From assembly GCF_020283565.1 (NCBI RefSeq), contig NC_060062.1, positions 26,224,251-26,288,250 on the forward strand: a DNA stretch of 64,000 nucleotides, given 5' to 3'. The DNA is from Trifolium pratense. Lineage: Eukaryota; Streptophyta; Magnoliopsida; Fabales; Fabaceae. Both the position numbers and the translations under genes were made by a program. The notes beneath the pieces were generated by a model. The model was not told where the DNA came from and did no database searches. It saw only the letters and a list, made by a program, of their open reading frames with translations. This document shows positions 46,016 through 57,009 of the stretch, in pieces; position 1 is the first letter of the stretch, and the number at the start of each line of letters is the position of its first letter.

Positions 46016-46090
46016 ACCCTTCCGCTACTTAAGTAACAGACGTTAAAAAAATGTCATCCGCTACTCCGCTACTTAAGTAGCGAACGATAT
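46016..46090. repeat. CCGCTACTTAAGTAGCGG palindrome, two copies
   Basis: TTCCGCTACTTAAGTAACAG at about 46020 and CTCCGCTACTTAAGTAGCGA at about 46065, separated by GACGTTAAAAAAATGTCATC. The same half-sites make up the minisatellite at 23440-23790. Confidence 0.7.
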
Positions 46091-47278
46091 GAAAAACAAA
46101 TTTGATAGGATGATTTTGGATGTATCTTCTACCTAATAGTGGACAGGTGTATTTTTATCAACTGATAAGATGCGCGAAGCAATGAATAAGTTGACAAAAG
46201 AAAATTACTTTCATAATTTGCATCTCAATCCACAACACACTTGCAAAAATAACATTAGCAACAAACCTAAATTCTTTTGTAGACTTATAACTGCACAAAA
46301 TCTAAGCAACCACTTCATTCCTCTCAATGAGTATTCTTCGCACCGCCAGCCAAGCACCTCCGACATCATCGTCGGTGATAGAGAGCTAAATCCTTTCGAG
46401 ACTAAGAACTAGAGTTCTACACTAAAAACTAAGAAAAAACATTAAAAATTAACTAAAAATAAAATAGAAATTTCAATATTTCATTGATTCTAAAAATAAA
46501 ATAGAAAATTCAGTATTTCATTGATTCTAAATGTGACGATGATTATATCCTTTATCCTTTATATATTAAAACAGAATACACTACTAACAATAATTAAGCG
46601 TCTAAACTAATCCAAAATCCCGCGCATACTCCTTCCACTTCTTTCTTCCGATAAACAAACAAAACATATTACTACTATTAATTCTTTCTAATTAATTGTC
46701 GCTAACCCACCATCCACCAACCGTCCATTGTGTTACACAGCCTTCCAAGTTCCAACACCTCACAGTGTTCCTTCCAAATAAAAAATTTGTTATTGTGTGA
46801 CAAACGTGAGCAATAATAATCTCATATAGGAAGTTGTTTCTTGGCTTTTTTTTTTTCCATAAAAAAATTGTTTTAAATATGAAGTTGATTCATGTAAATA
46901 TATCGTTTTTTAATTTTAAAAATAGCTATTTTTAAACCAAACTTATATTTAAACCAAAATCATTTTTTAAACAAAAATAATAATCTTATTAACAGTATAC
47001 TGACTTCATTCCCTTTCATAAGATACAATTGAAAAATTGATATATTTGGTTCAAAACAAGTTTGATTAATAATACTCTCTCCGTCCCAAATTATAAAGAA
47101 AAAATCACATATTTTTTCCCAAATTATAAGGGAAAAATTATTTTCAAAAATATTTTTTCCTTAATCTCATAATATATCAGCGGTGCTATATGTTACGAAA
47201 CATTGACCTACGACGAAATACAAGAATACGCATGACTTGATTTGTTGGTTACAAACTCAGACAGTTTTTTCATTTATT

Positions 47279-47280
<2 letters not shown>
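46091..47280. other. Intergenic spacer with a Stowaway fragment
   Basis: No gene. A one-ended Stowaway start (CTCTCTCCGTCCCAAATTAT) lies at about 47075-47140. The rest is AT-rich. Confidence 0.4.

Positions 47281-47283
<3 letters not shown>

Positions 47284-47336
<53 letters not shown>
47284..47336. repeat. (TA)n microsatellite
   Basis: About 26 TA units; the frames reading IYIYIY across it are artefacts. Confidence 0.97.
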
Positions 47337-47338
<2 letters not shown>

Positions 47339-47339
47339 C

Positions 47340-49920
47340 ACTTTGTCCCAGAGCTCCTTTCAAAGTCATCTCTCTTAGTAACCATCTCACCAATTTTGCA
47401 GTCAGAGAGAAAACTTGTAATTCTTCTTCACCACTTAAAAATATTTTAGAAAAAATGTTTAAAATATCTGATGTTTAACACTTCTCCTTTATCACAAAAA
47501 CGTGTTGTGCTCTATGACTGGAAAAACATTATAGTATAATATAGAAGTGGATGAAAGTACTGTATTTCTTTTGGAATGAGGTTTGGGTCAGTATGAGCAA
47601 TTTCATGGAGAGAATGAACTTGAATAAATTCTCATTAGAGGGGTGTATTAATTGAGTTGAGGTATGACCATTGTTCATTGTTGGCGCAATAGCCTTGGTT
47701 TCCCAAACGAAAGTTGTTGGCTAATTGTATCAAAGGTTTTTGTCGCACACTCACACCATCAGAAGTGATTATGAAATAGCGGTGCAACAAATCAAAGAGA
47801 AAGAAGAGAATAACAGAGCGAGATGCGCGCTTCGTATATTTCGCTATTTTATCCTTCGTGTTAATAAGCATTTTCCTTAATATATTAAGGCACAATACTA
47901 TTCTAATCACTATTTCCCTACAAAAGCTCCAATTAATCCGCATAAATCAATATTCACTTTTTAAGAAACTTATTTTAAGAAAAACACAAAAACTCTTCTC
48001 AAGGCCGCAACTACATGAATGTTTCTAAGGCCTATAATTCATTTTTTTTTATAAAATCTTTATTTTAGTGTCAAGAGAAGTTTGAGTTGACCATCACATG
48101 ATAGAAAATGAAGTAGATCCAACACATGTTTTAGAATTTATATTTTGTGACTTAGAATCGAGTTACTATTTTTTATTTTATTTTCATATAATATAAGGAG
48201 TTGCTATTAATCTTTTTTATTTTCTAGCATCACATATGTGTATGTCACGTTCTTAAAAACTCAGCCTTATTAAGAGTTCAACATAAACAGAGCATTCTTC
48301 AACATATCCTTGCAAAGTAGATATACTTCTTTGTTTAATTAGGAGTTCAAACAAAAACAGAGGATTCTTCTATATATCCTTACAAAAGCTAGAATTTTTT
48401 TTGCTCTATACGTATGGAATAGCCCCCCAACATTGGTACCGGGGGAAATTGAATCCGAGACATCGAGAGAAACACATTTCAAGGTCCCAAGTCAACACCA
48501 CTATAACTCAATTGGTTTATCAATAATTTAGTTGTTACTTTAGAAGTGATCTCAATTTGCTTAGAGGAAAGTCATACCAATTTTTTATAAAAATATGTCC
48601 ATCATTTCTTATTGTCAATTTCTTTTCAATTTCTCATTGGTACGACGTTTGATTTTCCGTCTTGTTGTGGTGTTCGTTTATTTCATATTGAAAGATCAAC
48701 TTCAATCAATTGCAGATTCAATCAATGATTTGGGCATCATCGTTGCAGATTCGGAAGCATAGACATTCGAGTGACTTTAAATTTATCATGTTAATTGTAG
48801 GTAGTTTGCCGTTGTATGCTATTAACTTGAATGTTGTGAGTTTGTTCGCAGATTCATCCTTTTTGTTTTTAGCGATGTTGAATTTGTACTTGCATGTACT
48901 CTATCAATTATTGGAATGAATGAATATCTTTATTATTTTTAGAAGAAAAAAAATCCTATCGGTCGGATTTGACACGCAAAGAAATACTTAGTCACACGGA
49001 CCAAGGGGCAAGGGTCCCCAACAATATCATCGGTTCAAGTTCAAGCTATCTTAACAATGCTTCTACAGTTTGAACAATTAAGTTTAAATTCATTCTTAAA
49101 GGTACAACCATTATGAATCTATGATACGGTCAATGAAGTATCCATGTGATGTGCTTGCTTTGTCTTTGGTTGTAGGGATCAGTTATAAAAATTATGAAGG
49201 CTGAAGAACTCCAACAATGGAGATTGCAAACTTTAAATTCTCACATATACTATATTTTTTTAAACGGCTAAATTTTATAAAGAACGCAACTGAGCATAAG
49301 ACGAGCACAATATGCAAAATCAAGTCATACAAAAACTCTTCACAAAGGAAGAATTCCAACAACACCAATGGCAAATCCCTAAAACTCTTACAACCATCCA
49401 TTGTGAACAACTAAAACAACAACCTATAACAATAACAAAAACAACCCCCAAAGTCAAGCAGAAGCAGATGCATCATATACCATCGCCAATCCTACTCTAA
49501 TTCCACATGAACCAAAACGGCAGCCCCGAAGCCAAGAAGCATCCAATCATATTCGGATATCAAACCAAACCTGCTCAAAAGAAACCATCATCCGACGTCG
49601 ACACAAGAAGCAACCACGACGGGACACGAAACTCAACCCGAAACCAAAGCGCAAAAGCAACCACGCAATGAACGGATAGAGGAAGAAACAGCCAACAACC
49701 TCAAAGGACAAACAAATCCAAAACTAATAACTATGGCGTAAATGCATTTAAATGTACTTAAATTCGCATACATTAAGTACATTTAATCATTAATATAGTT
49801 AGCTACAAGCTGCTTCCTAGTTTTTTTACTTGCAAAAGAATTTGCAGGACCTCCACTATCATGTGGAAAAGTACAACTTGCACTATAAAGAAATCCACCA
49901 CCGAGATGTCACAACTTATA
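47340..49920. other. Intergenic region without recognised genes
   Basis: Mostly AT-rich spacer. A more GC-balanced stretch at 49500-49730 (AACGGCAGCCCCGAAGCCAA, CGACGTCGACACAAGAAGC) looks like the untranslated part of an old retroelement, but no protein motif supports this. Short open frames show no family resemblance. Confidence 0.4.
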
Positions 49921-49931
49921 ACAAAGCAACC

Positions 49932-50260
49932 TGTTGGGAATAATGCCTAAATATCTTTTTTGGAAGATTTTATATTTAAATATAGTTTAGATTTATATTT
50001 GAAATAATATAATATTAGGGTTTATGATTTATATTTCTGTTTAGAATATTTAAGATTTGTTTATAATTTATTATAGGATTAGTTTTGTTTTAAAAATATA
50101 TGTGATTTGTTTTTATATAGCTCTATATATAGAGCCATAAACATATGAATAAAATAAGAACTTTAGTATTCTTCATATAACCCTATATTTGAGGAGAGTT
50201 TTCTCCCTAAATTTATATCTCACCAAATTCCGCAATACAAAAACACAAAAAACCATATCA
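49932..50260 (+). repeat. 5' LTR of the short element
   Basis: 329 bp, TG...CA. Contains AGCTCTATATATAGAGCCAT, a palindromic TATA region, at about 50120, followed by a leader ending CGCAATACAAAAAC. Confidence 0.93.
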
Positions 50261-50261
50261 G

Positions 50262-50273
50262 TGGTATCAGAGC
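50262..50273 (+). promoter_or_regulatory. Primer binding site, initiator tRNA-Met type
   Basis: TGGTATCAGAGC one base inside the 5' LTR, the standard plant primer site. Confidence 0.9.
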
Positions 50274-50621
50274 GCTAAGGTTCAGATCTGTGAAGATGGA
50301 AGAAGGAGAAGATGAAGATGATGATGATGAAGAAGAAGATGAAAAAATCAACAGAAACCCATAACCAAAAATCATAACGACAACTACATCTTTATATGTT
50401 ACATGAAATATGCACATGTAACAACCCATAACCAAAACCAAAATCAATACATGAAAAGTATGATACCTACACATGTATTAATAACCCATAACCCATAACC
50501 AATACATGAAAAGTAGGATACATACACATGTATTACAAAACCCAAAATCAATACATGAAAAATATGTTCATGTACCATATGAAGATGTAGACGACAACAA
50601 CAACAAAAACAAAATTCAACA

Positions 50622-50927
50622 TGAATCTCAGGCTGGATACAATACAAAGATATTCAGTCAGGGAGGAGTGTTAAACAAAAACAGCAACAAAGAATGTGGA
50701 TGAACAACAACAACAAAAATCAACATGAATCTCATGCTGGATACAACACAAAGATATTCAGTCGAGGAGGAGTGTTCAAAAATGTTTTTTCAACTCAAAT
50801 CTCATGTCGGATACAACACAAAGATATTCGGTCAAAGAGGAGAGGCTTGAAAAACAAAAAAATACAATAAAATTTCAGCGCAAATCTCAGATTGGATACA
50901 ACAAAAAGATATTCAGTCAAGGAGGAG
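50622..50927 (+). repeat. Four copies of a module carrying the polypurine tract
   Basis: Each copy reads roughly AATCTCATGCTGGATACAAC, then ACAAAGATATTCAGTC, then a purine run GAGGAGGAG(TGTT). Copies start near 50622, 50727, 50797 and 50881. The last one directly abuts the 3' LTR. Confidence 0.85.
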
Positions 50928-51256
50928 TGTTGGGAATAATGCCTAAATATCTTTTTTGGAAGATTTTATATTTAAATATAGTTTAGATTTATATTTGAAA
51001 TAATATAATATTAGGGTTTATGATTTATATTTCTGTTTAGAATATTTAAGATTTGTTTAGAATTTATTATAGGATTAGTTTTGTTTTAAAAATATATGTG
51101 ATTTGTTTTTATATAGCTCTATATATAGAGCCATAAGCATATGAATAAAATAAGAACTTTAGTATTCTTCATATAACCTTATATTTGAGGAGAGTTTTCT
51201 CCCTAAATTTATATCTCACCAAATTCCGCAATACAAAAACACAAAAAACCATATCA
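50928..51256 (+). repeat. 3' LTR of the short element
   Basis: 329 bp, matching the 5' LTR with about three substitutions. Confidence 0.93.
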
Positions 51257-51286
51257 CAACCAACATGCTCATATCCATGAAAAACC

Positions 51287-51925
51287 TGTTGAAAATATAG
51301 CAAGTGTGAGTTTGTGGAAATAGTCCCACATTGGATAGAAATGTGGTGACTTGAACATTTATAAGTGGGAGAATCCACTCACCTATCACCTTAAGGTTTT
51401 GGGTGAACAAGTGGTGTGTCTCCCACAAAGCTGTGTTGCTCAAAAGAACAAGTGCCACAAAAGTGAATGCTCCTCGCTCGACCTTCCCCCGATTGTTGCG
51501 CTAACAAATGGTATCACGAGCCTTTGGTTTCAAGAAAGGGATCGGCTTACTTGTATCGAAAAGTACCCCACATGGTCATGGGTAAGTGTCCCACATGCGG
51601 GTAAAAGAGTGTTCCGTTGAAGTGAGTCAATGGCGGTACAAAGTGTATGTGGAATAAAGAGCTTCCACTTGAGCAGAGCATTGTGGACTCACACTTGAGG
51701 GGGAGTGTTGAAAATATAGCAAGTGTGAGTTTGTGGAAATAGTCTCACATTGGATAGAAATGTGGTGACTTGAGCATTTATAAGTGGGAGAACCCACTCA
51801 CCTATCACCTTAAGGTTTTGGGTGAACAAGTGGTGTGTCTCCCACAAAGCTGTGTTGCTCAAAAGAACAAGTGTCACAAAAGTGAATGTTCCTCGCTCGA
51901 CCTTCCCCCGATTGTTGCGCTAACA
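51287..51925 (+). mobile_element. TRIM (miniature LTR retrotransposon), 639 bp
   Basis: Two 220-bp LTRs (51287-51506 and 51706-51925), TGTTGAAAATATAGC...GTTGCGCTAACA, nearly identical. The primer site TGGTATCACGAGCC (51509-51522) is an initiator-Met site with one extra base. The polypurine tract is TGAGGGGGAG before the 3' LTR. The interior is only 199 bp with no coding region. This size and layout define a TRIM. Flanks AAACC and AAAAC match imperfectly, so the target duplication is uncertain. It starts 25 bp after the target duplication of the preceding element. Confidence 0.92.
51323..51333 (+). promoter_or_regulatory. USE-like promoter element in the TRIM LTR
   Basis: GTCCCACATTG differs at one position from the plant snRNA upstream sequence element RTCCCACATCG. 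A TATA-like TTATAA starts at 51359, with 25 bases between. The same pair occurs in the 3' LTR near 51742-51784. Confidence 0.5.
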
Positions 51926-52346
51926 AAAACATCTACCAGAAAAAAGTGCAATGGATCTTTCAAATAGCTTATAATAACAACTTTGCTTCAAGTTCTAGTT
52001 TTTTATTTTCGGTGAAGGGGATCGTGAAGACAATCACTTCTCAAGACCTCCATGTAAAGACTGAGAAGTCATGTGCTCAATTGTATATATCAATTATTCA
52101 ACATAGTCAAAACTACTCGAGTCAATTACAACTTAAATCGATAAATCAAAACAATTCCACAATTACTGTGAATTCGGCAAACAAATTCTCCCTCTGAGCT
52201 CATACGCTTGGTTGAGAGGATGATCGTCAACAAATACATAGGTAAAACCTTCATCCCGCAACAGATACGGTTTACGCCTCTGGTTTTTTTTTTTTTTTGA
52301 CGAACGGTTTACGCCTCTTTGTCAAAGAGAACTTATTCCGACAAGT
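51926..52346. other. Spacer between the TRIM and the CACTA element
   Basis: No gene. A short duplicated ACGGTTTACGCCTCT lies at 52268-52320, separated by a T-run and GACGA. Confidence 0.4.
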
Positions 52347-52664
52347 CACTAGTACAAATATGACATATTACACATCATGTTTACATCTGACGAGCATATG
52401 TCAGATGTAAAACGCTATATGGAGTAGCCTTTTCATCTGGCTTCAATGTCCACAGATGTGAAAAATAAATAGACAAGACTTTTTACATCTGACTTCAATG
52501 TACCAGAAGCATAACTAAACGCGGTGGTAATCTTGTAATTATGGTGAAAATTATCTAAAAGATGTATATATCTGGCCATATTTAGCCACAGATGTAAAAT
52601 GTTAGGTTGAATAAAAAAAATAAAATAATGTTTTTGGAACAAAGTAATAGTGTATCTGATATAT

Positions 52665-52935
52665 CTCTCTCCCAATTATCAAAAGAAAAAACCCAGCAAC
52701 ACCCACAAAACCCTCTCACCTTCACGAAGAACACCCAAAACCCAGCAACCTTCGCACCCAAAACGCAGCAACCCGCTCGTAGCGCCGTCCTCACCTTCGA
52801 ATGAACCATCTCCCAATTATCAAAAGAAAAAACCCAGCAACCCACAAAACCCTCTCACCTTCACGAAGAACACCCAAAACCCAGCAACCTTCGCGAAGAA
52901 CACCCAAAACGCAGCAACCCGCTCGCAGCGCCGTC
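52665..52935. repeat. Tandem duplication in the CACTA leader
   Basis: A block of about 135 bp (CTCCCAATTATCAAAAGAAA ... CCTCTCACCTTCACGAAGAA ... CAGCAACCTTCGC) occurs twice in direct order. The Pro/Gln-rich frames across it are not credible proteins. Confidence 0.8.
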
Positions 52936-53586
52936 CTCACCTTCGCAAGAACCAGCGCCGTCCTCTCTCTCAACTCACCACCAGCGCCGTCCTCTCTCTC
53001 ACGAACCCTAACTCCAAATCGAAGCTTAACTCCAAATCGAAGCTTCTCTTTCTTTCTCCGGCCTCTACTCTCACGAATCGAAGCTTGTTTTTCTCTCTCA
53101 CATCGATTCAGGTACTCTTCTTTCTTTTTTAATCCTTTTTAAATATTTTCCTTTTCGTGATTTCTTTGTGTTTTAGCTCTTACAATTGTTACGTGGTTAT
53201 GTGGTTTTGATGGGAGATGGGTATGATTATGGTGGAAGTGTGTGGTGAGGAATTTGTTTTCACGCATAGAAGAAGGAAAAAGTCTAATTTGTGTTTTCTG
53301 TTCTCTGTTGTCTCAGTTTGTTGGTTGCAAAATCTCCCTTTGTTCTGATTTTTTCGTGGTTTGTTACTTGGTTTGTTACTTGATTTCTTTGTGATTTCTT
53401 TCGTGATTTTACATGGTTTGTGGTTTGTTACTTGGTTTTAGCTCTTACAATTGTTTCTGCTGCAATTGATTTATGTTTTTTTTTCATCTGCAATTGATTC
53501 ATTTAAGTGATTGGTTTCCCATCGGGTACGAAACCAATACTTTAGTTGGTGTTACCATGTTTTTAACTTAATTTCACAACATAGGT

Positions 53587-55709
53587 ATGGATCATAGTTG
53601 GATGAAAGCTAGTAGATTAAGTGCCGAGTTTGAACGGGGAGTGATTGAGGAATGCATGGTTATCTTATGCGGGAGACCGATGGAGAGGTTTTAAGACACA
53701 ACTCACGAGAGAATATGTTTCAAGGCCCAAAGAGGATCGCAAACCTCCATATGTGAGGTATACTTTTATTAAACCAGATGTATGGAAACAGTTTTTGGCG
53801 TCCCGAGATACCCCTGAATTTAAGGTTAGTAGTAGTGTTCTTAAATTTAGTAATCTCGGATTGGTAGTAAGGTATTATGGTTTAGTAGTAATGTTCTTTG
53901 TTCTGGTGTTAGGAAAAAAGTGAAAAGGGTAAGGAAAAAGTGGCCAACAATTTCCACCCCCATAGATTATCACGTGGAGGGTATGATTTGCTTACGGAGA
54001 CTATGATTGCTGAAAAGATGTTGTTGGCAGAGAGCGGTGATCGTAGTCCATCTCCACCCACCCGTCATGAAAGCTGGAAGAGGGCACGACAAACAAAAGA
54101 TGGTTCGTACACATCAACGGCTACACAAGTTATTGCCGATAAAATTGTAAGTTATAAACTTTTGTGTTACTGCTTACTGCATCACTGCATTATGCTAGCT
54201 TACTGCATCACTGCATTACTGCATTATGCTATCTTGCCGATAAAATTGTGTGTTATAAACTTTTGAAGAATAGAGGTGCATGGTAGCTTTACTGTGATCA
54301 TATGCTGTAGATTTGTATCATTAGAAAGACGTTATTGGTACGATTGATATGTATCTGACTTTGGTTAATATTTTAAAATTCAATTAACCATGTATCTGAC
54401 TTTGGTTGATATTTTATAATTGAAGAGATGTTTGCTACTTCCTAAATTGGGAATCTGCCAAGAGTAATGAACTTATTAAGAGATGGAATGTGTTCTTAGC
54501 AAATAGGAAAAATCAAATAGACTTGTGACTCTTGGTCTGTTTTTGTGATTCCTGGTCTGTTAATTATGAGTAACATGTGTGATTTGCTACTTTATGATGT
54601 ATGTATGATATATGATATGATGTTTGTATGTTGCATGCTTCATGTGAACTTAGGGTAGTGACATTCTTTAATTTCCATTCTTATGCAGTGAATAGGACTT
54701 TTAATTTCCATTCTTTAATTTCCATTACTGCTATCACTGCATCACTGCTATGTTGACTTTAGCATCACTGCATCACTGCTATGTTGAAATGTTTCATTTC
54801 CATTCTTTAATTTCCAGCTGCACACATGTCACTGCATACTGCTTACTGCATTATGCTTACTTTTTTTGTAGGACTCTCTAGTTGAAGAGACGAAAAAGGG
54901 CAACTTTGTTCCAATCGGACGTGATGATATTCTAACAGTGCCCCTGGAACAGCTGGGCATGGTGGCCAAGTTCGTGGTGTTGGACGAGGTGCTACATTTA
55001 GCAATTATTTTGGAAGGGCTTCACGGTCATCATCGAATACAAATGTCACTGAGCAGCTCTCACAACTAGAAGAAAAACTTAGAGCTGAATTTGAAGAGAA
55101 GATGGTTGAAGAGCGTCAATTGATGCAAAAGACAATGATGGAGACTCTTAAATCTGTCGGAGTAAGCTCATTACAATGTTTTGATTTAGTTTTGGAGACT
55201 CTTAAATCTGTCGGAGTAAGACATCTTTTGGAGTAAGCTCTTATTTAATCCTTTAGTTTTGATTTACTTCACTTGCTATTCATTCTTTCATCACCTCATT
55301 ACAATGTTTTGATTCACCTCATTCTTTCACGTGTACAGTGGGCATTGGCAATTAATAATTATGTGTCCTAAGGACAATGTTATAGTTTGTCTTTGATCAT
55401 GTATATTGTATATGTATTGTGTAGTTTCCTGCATTATGTGTAGTTTTCTGCAGTGACATTTGATCATGTATATGCATTATGTGTAGTTTCCTGCATTATT
55501 GTTCATTCTGTGTAGTTTCCTGCATTATTGTTCATTCTGTGTAGTTTCCTGCATTAGCTGTTGATCATGTATATGTATTGTAGGTGTTCGATGATCCCAC
55601 GTCATTAACCGAGGAGGAGCTGTATGAATTGCGAAACAGCTGGGCAACTTGTTTTCTTGACCTATACAATCCCGAGGTAGATTATGATGTTGCCGATGAT
55701 GAGGCTTAG
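53587..55709 (+). pseudogene. CACTA transposase-associated gene (Transposase_24 type), decayed
   Basis: Exon-like pieces follow splice consensus: 53587-53824, 53913-54146, 54872-55161 and 55584-55709. They read MDHSWMKASRLSAEFERGV (start typical of the CACTA transposase-associated N-terminal domain), then AWLSYAGDRWRGFKTQLTREYV, WKQFLASRDTPEFK, PHRLSRGGYDLLTETM, SPSPPTRHESWKRAR, then QVRGVGRGATFSNYFGRAS and a coiled-coil LEEKLRAEFEEKMVEERQLMQ. A frame change between the first domain and NAWLSY (near 53640) and another in TVPLEQLG/PGTAGHG (near 54938) break it. The first domain normally belongs to a different protein (TNP2), so a deletion probably fused two genes. Confidence 0.82.
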
Positions 55710-56208
55710 GAGCTAGCTAGGTTAATTTGTGTGATGTTACAATGGATTCACATTAATTAGGATGTTTTGAATTGTAATGACTTGTATTTTGCTTGAATGT
55801 TATAACATTTTGGATTGTTGGTATTTTGCTTGAATTGTAAGACTTGATATTTTATTTGAATTGTAATGACTTGGTTGAATGTAATTGTATTTTGGTTTTT
55901 TTAATTACAAAATAGGATTTAAAAAAAAAAATAAAAACGCAGGATTTTGAAAAAAAAAAAAAATTAAATAAAGTTACTATTTCACATCTGGTGACTTGGT
56001 CAGATGTAAAAGGTCCAATTTAATTAAAAAAAAAAAATTGGTCAGCTGAAACACGAGAACAGAGGTAAAAGGGGATACTTTTACATCTGGCGAATGTCAG
56101 ATGTAAAAAGCATAAACTTACTACTTCTCGTACGTCTACCTCTGACTGGGGTCAGATGTAAAATGGGGTTTTGGTCAGATGTAAAATGTGTTTTCTGTAC
56201 TAGTGAGT

Positions 56209-56801
56209 TTCACCACCGAACGTAACTAAAAATAAGTAAAACCTTCATTGCACAACGGATATGATCTACGCTTCCTCAAAAATAGAGAATATCACCGGAC
56301 TGTCTAAGGTAAACATAAAAATCATTTAAAAATATGAAACACACAAAAATTTAATTAAAAATAGACACAAATTTTTTTGATAAAAAATACTTGAGGACCA
56401 AATTACTGAAATTTTCCACTTTTAAATTGAAAAGGCAACACCTATAGTTTTGATCTCACAGTCTCACACCATAACAACCTCTCTCTAAGTCTCTATCTTT
56501 ATCTCCACCGTCCTCTCGATGGAAAATATATAATATAAACAACACAAAAGAACAACACCTAAATTTTCCTTTGAATTGAACAACACCTACAGTTTATATT
56601 TGATTGAAAGCTCATTTTATTCCATGAAAAATTTGCGACATTCAATTTATTCTTTAGAAAAGAAAAATTAGTCTCTAAAAGAATAAACTAGATTTAGTCT
56701 CTTTTTTCTGTACATTTTATTTGGTTGATGAAGACAACAAGTTAGAGGAAAAAGTGGAGAAAAAAAATAGTCTTTTATGTTATTTTGGATAGGTAATATC
56801 A
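56209..56801. other. Spacer
   Basis: AT-rich, no gene or repeat recognised. Confidence 0.45.
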
Positions 56802-57001
56802 CCGGTGGCGGATCCACCGTCCGGTTAGTCTGGACATTTGCTCACGTTCTGATAAAAATAATTGGTATTTTAGGAGTCAGATTAGAGCAAAATCAAAAAA
56901 ATTAGGAGTTAATTTCAGGTAAAATTGAATTTATTTTTTTTCAAAACTGAAATATTTCCGTACAAAATCTAGGTTTTATAATTTTTTTTGGCTCCGCCAC
57001 T
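56802..57001. mobile_element. hAT-like MITE, 200 bp
   Basis: Ends CCGGTGGCGGATCCA and, inverted, AGTGGCGGAGCCAAA. Flanks TAATATCA (56794-56801) and TAATATTA (57002-57009) form an 8-bp duplication with one difference. Confidence 0.7.
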
Positions 57002-57009
57002 TAATATTA

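Larger units (their letters stand above)
49932..51256 (+). mobile_element. Short non-autonomous LTR retrotransposon, 1.33 kb
   Basis: Two 329-bp LTRs (49932-50260 and 50928-51256), each TGTTGGGAATAATG...ACCATATCA, differ at only about three positions seen by eye, so the insertion is recent. A 5-bp duplication CAACC flanks it (49927-49931 and 51257-51261). The primer site TGGTATCAGAGC (50262-50273) fits initiator tRNA-Met, and the purine tract AAGGAGGAG precedes the 3' LTR. The 667-bp interior has no gag-pol. It holds an ATG-initiated acidic frame of 22 codons (50296-50364) and four copies of a module ending in the purine tract. It would need proteins from a related (probably copia) element. 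Confidence 0.93.
52347..56205 (+). mobile_element. CACTA (En/Spm) transposon, 3.86 kb
   Basis: Ends CACTAGTACA and TGTACTAGTG are exact inverted repeats, and a 3-bp duplication AGT flanks them (52344-52346 and 56206-56208). Subterminal regions (52380-52600 and 55985-56190) carry many copies of ACATCTG / CAGATGTAAAA in both directions, as expected for transposase-binding sites. The interior has a duplicated leader and one decayed gene; no TNP2-type catalytic transposase is present, so it is non-autonomous. Confidence 0.94.

Noticed and set aside
47635..47943. 102-codon minus-strand frame
   Set aside because: No recognisable motif, AT-rich, no promoter or splice context.
52650..53142. 160- and 113-codon Pro/Gln/Ser-rich frames
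   Set aside because: They read through the duplicated leader of the CACTA element. Both frames are open because of the repeat, not because of coding.
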